The position numbers and the translations under genes are program-made. A DNA stretch of 64,000 nt, from NCBI RefSeq assembly GCF_018141525.1, contig NZ_CP064655.1:1426001-1490000 (forward strand). Reading direction: 5' to 3'. How positions within the stretch are numbered: the stretch's first letter is position 1; each line of letters starts with the position of its first letter. Below are positions 48,196 to 57,024 of the stretch, one piece after another. The notes below the pieces were generated by a model. It was given only the letters and a program-made list of their open reading frames with translations, was not told the origin of the DNA and did not search any database. This DNA is from Miltoncostaea marina (GTDB lineage: Bacteria > Actinomycetota > Thermoleophilia > Miltoncostaeales > Miltoncostaeaceae).

Positions 48196-49644
48196 ATGTC
48201 GATCCTGAACATCGCCATCATCGGTGGCGTCGTCCTGCTGGTGCTCGTGCTCGTCAAGATCCGCCGCGACGCGCGGCGCGACGACGGCGGGTGGCAGGCC
48301 GAGGAGCCCATGCCGCTGGCCGCCGCAGCGGGCCAGACGGCCGCCGCGTCCGAGCTCGCCCCGCCGGCCGCCGCCGCGTGGCCGCCGCCGCCGGCCGAGT
48401 GGCCCCCGGCGCACGCCGTGCAGGCGGACGAGCCCGGGGCGCCCGCCGACGACGCGCTCCCGGCGGCGTCCGCATCCCCCGACGACGCGGCGGTGGGCGT
48501 GGGCCCGGCGGCCCCCGAGGCGCGCGAGCCCCTCCCCGGGGCCGAGGCCCCGTCCGGGCCCGGGGCCGAGGAGGCGCCCGCGGCGGCCGCGCCGCCGGTC
48601 GCGGCGTACGCCTGGGCCGACGACGAGCTCATCACCGAGCCCGGCTGGCCGATGCCCGGCGACCTCGACGTGGCGTGGGCGGCCGGGCCCTCCGACCCGG
48701 CCCCCGCGTGGGAGCGGCCGGCGCCCCAGCCCGCCTCGCCGCCCGCGGGGGTCGCCGACCCGCCGCCGTGGACCGCCCCGGCGGCCGAGGAGCCGCCGGC
48801 AGCCGGGCTCGAGTGGATGACCCACGACCCGGCCGCCGACGGCGACCCGCCCGCGTGGACGCCGCCCGCGGGCGGCGAGCCGGCGTGGACGCCCCCGGCC
48901 GCCGACGCGGCCGACGGCGGCATCCAGTGGACGGTCGCCGGGGAGCCCGCCGCGACCGCGGCCGGCGAGCCGGCCGGCCCGGCCGGGGCCGTCGCGGACG
49001 ACGCGTCGCCGGCCGAGATCCCCCTGTGGTCGCCGCCGGCGGACGCGGCGCCCGCCTGGAGCGCGACGGAGGAGCACGAGGAGCCCGCCCCGCCGGCCGG
49101 GATCCCGGTCTGGGAGCCGCCGGCCGACGCCGGGCCGCTCCCGGAGATCGACCTCGGCCCGGCGCCCGCCGCGGAGTTCGCGCTGCCCTCGCTCGCGGGC
49201 CCCGGCATCGACCTGGACCCGCCCGTCGAGGTGCGGGTGGAGCCGGCCCCGTCGCCCGCGTCGCCCGCCCACGGCGCGTCCGCCGCCATCGACGCGGCGC
49301 TCGCCGGGTCGCCGGCGCCCGCCGCGCCGGCCGACGACCCGGCCCGCACGGGCCGATTCGCGCTCGGCGGGTTCGCCGTGCAGGAGGGCCAGCAGGCCTA
49401 CGGCGGGGTGTCCTTCCGGGCCGAGCTCGACGAGGCGCCCGCCGGGTGGGCCGTCGCGCCCGCCGCGGACGCGCCGCGCGGCACGATCGTGCTCGCCCTC
49501 GAGGGCGCGCTCAACTGCGTCCCCGAGGGCCTCGAGGTGGTGACCGAGCCGGGCTTCGCGCCCACCCGGGAGGGCTTCACGGTGCGCCTCGCCGCCGCCG
49601 CGCCCGGCCCGTTCGCCGCGAGCGGCACCTTCACCGTGCGCTGA
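48196..49644 (+). CDS. Membrane-anchored Pro-rich protein with C-terminal GFAP-type domain (paralogue B)
   Basis: A 482-residue protein. A single membrane segment (ILNIAIIGGVVLLVLVLVKIRRDARR) starts it. A linker of about 350 residues, rich in Pro, Ala and Trp, follows, with W-x-P-P units such as PPAWTPP, EPAWTPP, IPLWSPP and IPVWEPP. The C-terminal domain (GRFALGGFAVQEGQQAYGGVSF, then LEGALNCVPEGLEVVTEPGFAPTREGFTVRLAAAAPGPFAASGTF) matches that of the preceding gene. The two are tandem paralogues with very different linker lengths. A strong hairpin follows. Not recognised as a known family. Confidence 0.7.
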   Translation: MSILNIAIIGGVVLLVLVLVKIRRDARRDDGGWQAEEPMPLAAAAGQTAAASELAPPAAAAWPPPPAEWPPAHAVQADEPGAPADDALPAASASPDDAAVGVGPAAPEAREPLPGAEAPSGPGAEEAPAAAAPPVAAYAWADDELITEPGWPMPGDLDVAWAAGPSDPAPAWERPAPQPASPPAGVADPPPWTAPAAEEPPAAGLEWMTHDPAADGDPPAWTPPAGGEPAWTPPAADAADGGIQWTVAGEPAATAAGEPAGPAGAVADDASPAEIPLWSPPADAAPAWSATEEHEEPAPPAGIPVWEPPADAGPLPEIDLGPAPAAEFALPSLAGPGIDLDPPVEVRVEPAPSPASPAHGASAAIDAALAGSPAPAAPADDPARTGRFALGGFAVQEGQQAYGGVSFRAELDEAPAGWAVAPAADAPRGTIVLALEGALNCVPEGLEVVTEPGFAPTREGFTVRLAAAAPGPFAASGTFTVR

Positions 49645-49656
49645 CCGCGTCCCGGC

Positions 49657-49689
49657 GACGGGGCCCGGCGCGGCAGGCCGGGCCCCGTC
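49657..49689 (+). terminator. Strong hairpin after paralogue B
   Basis: GACGGGGCCCGGC (49657-49669) pairs perfectly with GCCGGGCCCCGTC (49677-49689) around a 7-nt loop, 12 bp after the stop and before the ubiB promoter. There is no T-tract. Confidence 0.65.
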
Positions 49690-49714
49690 CGCGGGGGCTG
49701 CTACGTTGGCCCGC

Positions 49715-51358
49715 ATGGCGCGTGGCGAACGGCGGCAGAACCTGGCGCGTCTCGGCGAGATCGCACAGGTCGCCGCGCGCCACGGGTTCGGCTACGCGTT
49801 CGGCCGCAAGGAGGAGCCCGGCGCGCTCGAGGGCGAGCCCGCCGCGCGCACGCGCGGCCGCCGGCTGCGCGAGATGCTCGACGAGCTCGGGCCCACCTTC
49901 GTGAAGTTCGGCCAGCTGCTGTCGACCCGGCCGGACATCGTCCCGCCCGACATCCTCGTCGAGCTGCGGGGCCTGCAGGACGACGCCCGCCCCGAGCCGT
50001 TCGACCGCGTCCGCGCCGTGGTCGAGGCGGAGCTCGGCATGCGGATGGAGCAGGTGTTCCTCGAGTTCGACGAGCGGCCGATCGCCGCCGCCTCGATCGG
50101 CCAGGTGCACCGCGCGCGCCTGCCCGGGGGGCAGGAGGTCGTCGTCAAGGTCCAGCGGCCCGACGCCGAGCGCCGGCTGGCCGCCGACGTGCAGCTGCTG
50201 CACCAGGCGGCCCGCGTGGCGCGCGAGCGCATCCGGCGGCTGCAGTTCATCGACCTGGTGGGCGCGGTCGACGAGCTGGCCCGCACCGTGCGCCGCGAGC
50301 TCGACTACAACATCGAGGCGCGCAACGCGGAGGTCTTCCGCCGCAACTTCGCCGGCGACGAGACCGTGCTCGTGCCCAGGGTGTTCTGGCGCTACACCAG
50401 CGGCCGCGTGCTCACGATGGAGCGGGTGGAGGGCACGCCGCTGAGCCAGGTCGACCTCGGCGCGTGGTCGGCCGACGAGCGCCGCACGCTCGCCAACCGC
50501 CTCTGCGAGACGTGGATGCAGATGGTGTTCGTCCACGGCTTCTTCCACGCCGACCCGCACCCGGCCAACGTGCTGGTGCGCGGGCCCGACCGGCTGAGCC
50601 TGGTCGACTTCGGCATGTCCGAGCAGCTCTCGCCGCGCGACCGCGAGGCGGCGGTGCGGCTGCTGATGGACATCCTCAACCAGGACGCCGAGCGCCTGCC
50701 GCGCCGCCTGCGCGCGCTGGGGGTGCGCTACCCGCGACAGATGGAGGAGGAGCTCGCCGAGCGGCTCGGCGTGATCCTGCAGCGCTACTCGGCGAGCGCG
50801 ATCGGCGAGATCGACGCGCGCGAGGTGCTGCGCGAGATCTTCGGCACCATCTACCGGCTCGACATCACGCTGCCGGCGCGCTGGGTGATGCTCGACAAGA
50901 CGCTCGCCACGCTCGCGGGGGTGGCGCTCGAGATCTACCCGGGGTTCAACGTCTTCGAGGTCGCCCGGCCCTACGCGATGCGCATGGCCGCGCAGCGCTT
51001 CCGGCCCGACCGCATCGCCGACCGGGTGCGGATCGACGCCGGCCGCTACGCGGAGGCGATGCTCGACTACCCGTTCCAGCTCTCCGAGCTGCTCGACGAG
51101 TTCAAGGACGGCGACATCGAGATCCGCATCCGCCCCGAGGGGTGGAGCGACGCGGTCGAGAAGGCCCAGGCCAGCGCCAACCGGCTGGCGCTGGCCGTGA
51201 TCGGCTCGGCGCTGCTGATCAGCTCGGCGCTCATCTCGGTGTTCGCCCAGTCGGCCGACCTGGCCGGCCTCGCGCTGATCGGGGTGCCGAGCGCCCTGCT
51301 CGGGTTCGCCATCGTCGGCTGGCTCTGCGCCGGCATCTTCCGGTCGGGCCGCTGGTGA
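49715..51358 (+). CDS. ubiB: ABC1/UbiB family atypical kinase
   Basis: A 547-residue protein of the AarF/UbiB/ADCK group. FVKFGQLLSTRPDIVP has the KxGQ motif, FDERPIAAASIGQVHRA the A-rich loop, VVVKVQRP the ATP lysine, ELDYNIEARNAEVFRRNF the ExD motif, and FFHADPHPANVLV plus LVDFGMSE the catalytic and metal sites. The C-terminus has two membrane helices (about 495-540). Members support quinone synthesis or lipid homeostasis by an ATPase activity. TACGTT (49702-49707) ends 7 bp before the ATG (leaderless). recJ overlaps the stop by GTGA. Confidence 0.92.
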   Translation: MARGERRQNLARLGEIAQVAARHGFGYAFGRKEEPGALEGEPAARTRGRRLREMLDELGPTFVKFGQLLSTRPDIVPPDILVELRGLQDDARPEPFDRVRAVVEAELGMRMEQVFLEFDERPIAAASIGQVHRARLPGGQEVVVKVQRPDAERRLAADVQLLHQAARVARERIRRLQFIDLVGAVDELARTVRRELDYNIEARNAEVFRRNFAGDETVLVPRVFWRYTSGRVLTMERVEGTPLSQVDLGAWSADERRTLANRLCETWMQMVFVHGFFHADPHPANVLVRGPDRLSLVDFGMSEQLSPRDREAAVRLLMDILNQDAERLPRRLRALGVRYPRQMEEELAERLGVILQRYSASAIGEIDAREVLREIFGTIYRLDITLPARWVMLDKTLATLAGVALEIYPGFNVFEVARPYAMRMAAQRFRPDRIADRVRIDAGRYAEAMLDYPFQLSELLDEFKDGDIEIRIRPEGWSDAVEKAQASANRLALAVIGSALLISSALISVFAQSADLAGLALIGVPSALLGFAIVGWLCAGIFRSGRW

Positions 51359-53946
51359 GCTGGCGCGCGCGGCGGGTGGCGTTCGCCGAGGTGGCGGCGC
51401 TGCAGGAGGCGCTGGAGGTGCCCGAGCCCGTGGCGTGGGCGCTCGTGCGCCGCGGCCTGGGCGACCCGGCGGCGGCGCGCGAGTTCCTGGCCTCCGACGG
51501 CGAGCTGGCGCCGGCAGAGGACCTCGCGGGCGTCGGCGCCGCCGCGGACCGGCTGGCGCGGGCCGTGCGGGCGGGCGAGCGCGTCGCGGTGCACGGCGAC
51601 TACGACTGCGACGGCGTCTGCTCGACCGCCATCCTGGTGTCGGCGCTGCGCGGGCGCGGCGGCGACGTGCGGCCGTTCCTGCCGAGCCGCTTCGACGAGG
51701 GGTACGGCGTCGCCGTCGGCACCGTCGAGCGGCTGGCCGCCGAGGGCGCGCGGCTGCTGGTGTGCGTCGACTGCGGCACCTCGGCGCTGGAGGCGCTCAC
51801 CCGCGCGACCGACCTCGGCATGGACGTCGTCGTGCTGGACCACCACCTCGCGGGCGGGCGGCGCCCGCCGGGCATCATCGCCAACCCCGCGCTCGGGCGG
51901 CCGCCCGACGACCTGCCGGCCGCCGCCGGGGTGGTGCACATGGTGGTGCGGGCGCTCGCGGCCCGGCTCGACGGCGGGGGCCTCGCGCCCGACCCCGACG
52001 AGTGCATGGACCTCGTGGCGCTGGCGACCGTCGCGGACGCCGTGCCGCTGGTGGGCGACAACCGGCGACGGGTGGCCCGCGGCCTGCGGATGATCCGCGA
52101 GGCGCCACGGCCCGGCATCGCGGCCCTGTGCGCCGCGGCGGGCCTCGAGCCGCGGGTGGTGAGCGCCCGGTCGCTCGGCTTCACGCTCGGTCCCAGCATC
52201 AACGCGGCCGGCCGGCTGGCCCACCCGGAGCGCGCGCTGGAGCTGCTGCTCGCGGCCGACCGCGAGACCGCCGACCCGATCGGCGCGGAGCTGTGGGCGC
52301 GCAACGCCGAGCGGCGCGAGGTGGAGCGGGCGATCGTCGACGAGGCGGTCGCGATGGTCGAGGCCGAGCCGGAGCACATCCGCGCCGCGGGCGTCGTGGT
52401 GGCTGCCGGCGACGGCTGGCACGAGGGCGTCGTGGGCATCGTGGCCTCGCGCCTGGTCGAGCGCTTCGAGCGCCCGGCGATCGTGCTCGCCCGCCAGGGC
52501 GGCACGGCGAAGGGCTCGGGGCGCAGCCTGCCCGGCGTCGACCTGCACGCGCTGGTCGACGCGGCCTCGGCGCCGCTGCTGCGCTGGGGCGGCCACGCCG
52601 GCGCCGTCGGCCTGGAGCTGCCGGCCGACGCGGTGGCCCGCTTCCGCGACGAGCTGATCGCGGCGGCCGAGGGCGCCCGGGCGGCGATCGCGCGCGCCCG
52701 CGTGCGGCCGGTCGACGCCGTGGTGGGCGGCCGCGACCTGACGCTCGCCACCGCCGAGGCGCTCGAGGCGCTCGCGCCGTTCGGCCGGGGCAACCCGCCG
52801 GTGCGGCTGGTGGTGCCGGGCGCCGCGGTGGAGTCGCCCGGTCGTGTGGGGCAGGGGCGGCACCTGGAGGTGCGGCTGCGTACCGGCGGCGTGCACGCGC
52901 GCGCGATCGGCTTCCGGATGGGCGAGCGGGCGGCCGGCGTCGACCCGGAGGTGCGCCACGACGCCGTGGTGTCGCTGGAGGTGGAGCGCTGGCAGGGCCT
53001 GGTGGGCCCCCGGGTGGCGCTCGACGCGCTGGAGCCGCTGGGCCCGGGCGAGCCGCTGCCCGGCATGTGCGCGCGGCCGTGCGACGCCGCGTGCCCGGAG
53101 CGGCGCGGCATCGACGAGCTGCGGGCGATCGTGGAGGAGGAACCGGCGGTGGCGACGCCGCCCGGCCACGCCGGCGACCCCGCCGGGGTGCGCGACCGGC
53201 GCGGCGAGGGCGCGTCGCTGGCCGCCATCGCCGCCCTGGCCGGCGCCGACCGCGGCGTGGTGGCGGTCGTGTCCGACACCGCGCGCCGGCGCGAGGCGCT
53301 GGTCGCGGCGCTCGAGCCGGCCCGCCTGGGCCTGGAGGTGGCGGTGCTCGGCGGCGCGCGCTGCGACCCGGGGGCGCTGGCGATGCGCCTGGCCCGGGCG
53401 CGGGGCGTGCCCGCGATGGCGATGCTCGACTACCACGCGCTGGCCGAGGTGGAGCCCCCCGAGGGCGTCCACATCGTGCTCGTCGACCCGCCCGCGGGGC
53501 CCGAGGAGGCCGCCTGGGCGCTGCACCGGGCGGCCGGCCGCTGGCTCCACCTGGTGTGGGGCGAGGCGGAGACGGAGCTGGCGCTCGCGGTGGCCGAGGC
53601 GGAGTGGGAGCTGCGCCCGGCCGCCGCCGCGGTGTGGACGGCGCTGCGCGACGGCGCGCCGCGCCCCTGGGGGCCGGAGCTGGAGCGCGCGCTCGTGGGC
53701 GACGGGGCGTGGTCGCGGCCGCCGCGGGTGGCGGCCCGGGCGCTCGCCGTGCTTGCCGAGGTGGGCCTGGTGGAGGTCGGCGAGGACGGCGTCCGCGCGA
53801 CGGCAGACCCCGACCGGCGCGAGCTCGACGGCTCGCCGCGCTACCGGGCGTGCCGCGAGCGGCTCGAGGAGGCGCGCCGCTACCTGGGGCTGGCGCCGAC
53901 CCTCGACCTGCGGACGGCCGCCGCGGAGGCCGCGCTCATCGGCTGA
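51355..53946 (+). CDS. recJ: Single-stranded-DNA-specific exonuclease RecJ, with long C-terminal extension
   Basis: An 863-residue 5'-3' ssDNA exonuclease. Conserved motifs are HGDYDCDGVCS (DHH motif I), VCVDCGTS, VVLDHHLAGG, ALATVADAVPL and the DHHA1 region with SGRSLPGVDLHALV and GGHAGAVGLEL. An OB-fold follows (about 480-560). The last 300 residues go beyond the size of E. coli RecJ (577). They start with a cysteine cluster (MCARPCDAACPERRG, about residue 569), then an alpha/beta region (VVAVVSDTARRREALVAAL, VHIVLVDPPAGPEEAAW) that resembles a helicase-like core without a P-loop, and a helical end. The GTG overlaps the ubiB stop. Confidence 0.92.
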   Translation: MSWRARRVAFAEVAALQEALEVPEPVAWALVRRGLGDPAAAREFLASDGELAPAEDLAGVGAAADRLARAVRAGERVAVHGDYDCDGVCSTAILVSALRGRGGDVRPFLPSRFDEGYGVAVGTVERLAAEGARLLVCVDCGTSALEALTRATDLGMDVVVLDHHLAGGRRPPGIIANPALGRPPDDLPAAAGVVHMVVRALAARLDGGGLAPDPDECMDLVALATVADAVPLVGDNRRRVARGLRMIREAPRPGIAALCAAAGLEPRVVSARSLGFTLGPSINAAGRLAHPERALELLLAADRETADPIGAELWARNAERREVERAIVDEAVAMVEAEPEHIRAAGVVVAAGDGWHEGVVGIVASRLVERFERPAIVLARQGGTAKGSGRSLPGVDLHALVDAASAPLLRWGGHAGAVGLELPADAVARFRDELIAAAEGARAAIARARVRPVDAVVGGRDLTLATAEALEALAPFGRGNPPVRLVVPGAAVESPGRVGQGRHLEVRLRTGGVHARAIGFRMGERAAGVDPEVRHDAVVSLEVERWQGLVGPRVALDALEPLGPGEPLPGMCARPCDAACPERRGIDELRAIVEEEPAVATPPGHAGDPAGVRDRRGEGASLAAIAALAGADRGVVAVVSDTARRREALVAALEPARLGLEVAVLGGARCDPGALAMRLARARGVPAMAMLDYHALAEVEPPEGVHIVLVDPPAGPEEAAWALHRAAGRWLHLVWGEAETELALAVAEAEWELRPAAAAVWTALRDGAPRPWGPELERALVGDGAWSRPPRVAARALAVLAEVGLVEVGEDGVRATADPDRRELDGSPRYRACRERLEEARRYLGLAPTLDLRTAAAEAALIG

Positions 53947-54005
53947 CGACGCCCGCCCACCGGGCGGCGTGCGGGCTCCGTCGACGGTCGCGGTACAGTC
54001 GACCC

Positions 54006-56216
54006 ATGGCGAAGGACCTCGCAGACCTCGACCTCGCGCTCGCGCCCGAGGTCCCCGACCTCGAGCAGGTCATCCTCGAGGTGGCCGAGCGACACCCCGA
54101 CGTCGACCGCGACGCGATCCGGCGGGCGTACCGCTACGCCGAGGAGCGCCACCGCGAGCAGGTCCGCAACTCGGGCGAGCCCTTCATCACGCACCCGCTC
54201 GGCTGCGCGCGCATCTGCGCCGGGCTGGGGCTCGACGCCACGGCCGTCATCGCCGCCCTGCTGCACGACACGGTCGAGGACACGAGCGCGACGCTCGAGG
54301 AAATCACGCGCGAGTTCGGCGCCGAGGTCGCCTCGCTGGTCGACGGGGTCACGAAGCTGTCGAAGATCCACTTCGAGAGCCGCGAGGAGCACCAGGCCGA
54401 GAACTACCGCAAGCTCATCGTCTCGATGTCGAGCGACATCCGCGTGCTGGTCGTGAAGCTCGCCGACCGGCTGCACAACATGCGCACGCTCGCCTACATG
54501 ACGAAGCCGAAGCAGATCCAGAAGGCCAAGGAGACGCTCGAGATCTACGCGCCGCTGGCGCACCGCCTCGGCATCCACTCCCTCAAGTGGGAGCTCGAGG
54601 ACCTGGCCTTCGCCACGCTGCACCCGCGGCGCTACCGCGAGATCCAGCAGATGGTCAACCAGCGCCGGCCCGACCGCGAGGCCTTCATCGCGGACGCCGG
54701 CCGCATCCTCGCCGCCGAGCTCGAGGAGGTCGGCATCACCGGCGTGGAGATCACCGGGCGGGCGAAGCACTTCTACTCGATCTACGAGAAGATGACCCGC
54801 AAGGGCAAGGAGTTCAACGAGATCTACGACCTCACCGCGATGCGGGTGCTGGTCGACTCGGTGAAGGACTGCTACGGCGCGGTGGGGATCATCCACTCGC
54901 TCTGGAAGCCGCTGCCCGGGCGCTTCAAGGACTACATCGCCATGCCCAAGCTCAACATGTACCAGAGCCTGCACACGACGGTGATCGGTCCCGGGGGCAA
55001 GCCGCTCGAGATCCAGATCCGCACCTACGCGATGCACGCCACGGCCGAGTACGGCGTGGCCGCCCACTGGCTCTACAAGCAGGGGGCGGGCGGCGAGCAG
55101 CCGGCCTGGGTGTCGCGGATGATGGACTGGCAGCGCGAGACCCACGACCCCAGCGAGTTCCTCGAGGCCCTGCGCTCGGACCTCTACTCCGACGAGGTCT
55201 ACGTCTTCACGCCGAAGGGCGAGGTGCGGGCCCTGCCCGCGGGCGCGACGCCGCTCGACTTCGCCTACGACGTGCACACCGACGTCGGCCACCGCTGCGT
55301 CGGCGCGAAGGTCAACGGCCGCATCGTGCCGCTCACCTACACGCTGCAGTCGGGCGAGTTCGTCGAGATCCTCACCTCCAAGTCGCCGCGCGCGCCGTCG
55401 CGCGACTGGCTGCAGCTGGTCACCACCACGAAGGCGCGCTCCAAGATCAGCCAGTTCTTCCGCCGCGAGCGGCGCGAGGACGCCGAGCACCGCGGCCGCG
55501 AGGCCCTGCAGGACCAGCTCCGCAAGGCCGGCCTGCCCAGCCAGCGGGTGGCCGGCTCGCCGATGCTGCTCGAGGTCATCCAGGAGATGGGCTTCAAGCG
55601 GGCCGACGAGTTCTACATCTCGCTGGGGCTCGGCAAGACCTCGGTCCAGACCGTGGTCAACAAGATCATGCAGCGGCTCAAGACCGGGCAGGCCGTGCCC
55701 GACACGCCGGCCCCGGCGGGGGTCACGCCGCGCGGGCGGCGGCCGCACACGGCGACGGCATCCAGCGAGCTCGGCATCGAGATCGAGGGCGCCTCCGACG
55801 TCCTGGTGCGGCTCGCGAAGTGCTGCAAGCCGGTGCCGGGCGACCCCATCCTGGGCTACATCTCGCTGGGGCGCGGCATCACCATCCACCGCGAGGACTG
55901 CCCCAACGCCAAGGCCCTGATGAAGAGCCCCGAGCGCTTCACCCCGGTCCACTGGGCGGGCGCCAACCAGCAGTCCTTTCGGGTCGAGATCGCCGTCGAC
56001 GCCTGGGACCGTGCCCGCCTCCTCGAGGACCTCTCCCGCGCCTTCGCCGAGGCGGGCGTGAACATCGTCTCGGCCAACTGCTCGATGGAGGACCAGATGG
56101 TCCACGACCGCTTCACCGTCGACGTCGGCGACGTGGAGACGCTCAAGTCGTGCATCTCCGGCCTGCGGCAGGTGGAGTCCGTCTTCGACGCCTACCGGGT
56201 GACGCCCGGCACGTAG
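54006..56216 (+). CDS. rsh: Bifunctional (p)ppGpp synthetase/hydrolase RelA/SpoT
   Basis: A 736-residue stringent-response enzyme. The HD hydrolase domain has HPLGCARICAGLGLDATAVIAALLHDTVEDT and DRLHNMRTL. The synthetase domain has FYSIYEKMTRKGKEFNEIYDLTAMRVLV and YIAMPKLNMYQSLHTTV with EIQIRT. TGS is at about 400-460 (VYVFTPKGEVRALPAGATPLDFAYDVHTDVGHRC). The zinc/RIS region has VRLAKCCKPVPGDPILGYISLGRGITIHREDCPN, and the ACT domain ends the protein. Both activities look intact, so one enzyme probably makes and degrades (p)ppGpp. TACAGT (53994-53999) ends 6 bp before the ATG (leaderless). Confidence 0.96.
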   Translation: MAKDLADLDLALAPEVPDLEQVILEVAERHPDVDRDAIRRAYRYAEERHREQVRNSGEPFITHPLGCARICAGLGLDATAVIAALLHDTVEDTSATLEEITREFGAEVASLVDGVTKLSKIHFESREEHQAENYRKLIVSMSSDIRVLVVKLADRLHNMRTLAYMTKPKQIQKAKETLEIYAPLAHRLGIHSLKWELEDLAFATLHPRRYREIQQMVNQRRPDREAFIADAGRILAAELEEVGITGVEITGRAKHFYSIYEKMTRKGKEFNEIYDLTAMRVLVDSVKDCYGAVGIIHSLWKPLPGRFKDYIAMPKLNMYQSLHTTVIGPGGKPLEIQIRTYAMHATAEYGVAAHWLYKQGAGGEQPAWVSRMMDWQRETHDPSEFLEALRSDLYSDEVYVFTPKGEVRALPAGATPLDFAYDVHTDVGHRCVGAKVNGRIVPLTYTLQSGEFVEILTSKSPRAPSRDWLQLVTTTKARSKISQFFRRERREDAEHRGREALQDQLRKAGLPSQRVAGSPMLLEVIQEMGFKRADEFYISLGLGKTSVQTVVNKIMQRLKTGQAVPDTPAPAGVTPRGRRPHTATASSELGIEIEGASDVLVRLAKCCKPVPGDPILGYISLGRGITIHREDCPNAKALMKSPERFTPVHWAGANQQSFRVEIAVDAWDRARLLEDLSRAFAEAGVNIVSANCSMEDQMVHDRFTVDVGDVETLKSCISGLRQVESVFDAYRVTPGT

Positions 56217-56267
56217 GGTGGCGCCGTGGCCCGGCACCGGCCGGGCCACCTGCTACCGTGGCCCGCC

Positions 56268-57017
56268 GTGGACTGGCTCGAGCTCGTCGCCCCCTCGGCG
56301 GCAATCCTCTCGCTCTTCGGCGTCGTCGCCCTCGCCGTGGTCGCGTTCCGGCAGGGTCGCCACATCCGCGGCCTGGAGGATCGCCTGGGGCGTGCGGGCG
56401 ACGCGGCGTCCGAGGCCTCGCTCCAGCGCATCGCCGAGCTGCAGGCCCGCCAGGGCATCTCGCAGGGCGCGCCGCCGGACGCCCGTGGGATGCGGCTGGC
56501 CGCGACGGTCGCGGCCGTCGCGGTGGTGCTGCTGGTCGCGATCGGCTCGGTCTGGTACGTCGTCGTGCGCGACGACGGCGGCGCCGACCCCGCGGCCTCC
56601 GGCGGCGACGCCACCACCGAGCAGCGCACCGCCACGGCGCCCGCCGAGCCGGTCGACGCCACCCTGGTGCCGGACGACGTGCCGGCCATCGCCGACAAGT
56701 CGATCTACTCGGTGGCCGTCTTCAACGCGAGCGGCCAGCAGGGCTACGCGAGCGACGTCGCCGCGCCCGCCCTCGTCAACGAGGGCTGGTCGGTGCCGGT
56801 GGTCGACAACCCGCCCGACGGCACGTCCGACCTGCAGGAGTCGGTCGTGATGTGGACGCGGGGCAAGCGCAAGGTGGCGTGGAGCGTCGCCGACGCGCTC
56901 GGCATCAAGCGCGCGCCGCCGCTCGAGGGGCTCACGCCCGACCAGTTCGGCAACGCCGACGTCGTGGTGCTGATCGGCCGCGACATCGCGGCGGACGGGA
57001 GCCCGCCGACCCCCTGA
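56268..57017 (+). CDS. LytR_C-domain membrane protein
   Basis: A 249-residue protein with two membrane segments (about 8-27, AAILSLFGVVALAVVAF, and 80-103, LAATVAAVAVVLLVAIGSVWYVVV) and a C-terminal LytR_C domain: YSVAVFNASGQQGYASDVAAPALVNEGWSVPVVDNPP, then GKRKVAWSVADALGIKRAPPL and FGNADVVVLIGRDI. The domain also ends many LytR-CpsA-Psr wall-ligase proteins, where it faces outside. Here it occurs without the catalytic LCP domain. TACCGT (56254-56259) ends 8 bp before the GTG, so the earlier ATG-like starts are less likely. Confidence 0.8.
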   Translation: MDWLELVAPSAAILSLFGVVALAVVAFRQGRHIRGLEDRLGRAGDAASEASLQRIAELQARQGISQGAPPDARGMRLAATVAAVAVVLLVAIGSVWYVVVRDDGGADPAASGGDATTEQRTATAPAEPVDATLVPDDVPAIADKSIYSVAVFNASGQQGYASDVAAPALVNEGWSVPVVDNPPDGTSDLQESVVMWTRGKRKVAWSVADALGIKRAPPLEGLTPDQFGNADVVVLIGRDIAADGSPPTP

Positions 57018-57024
57018 CGGGCCG

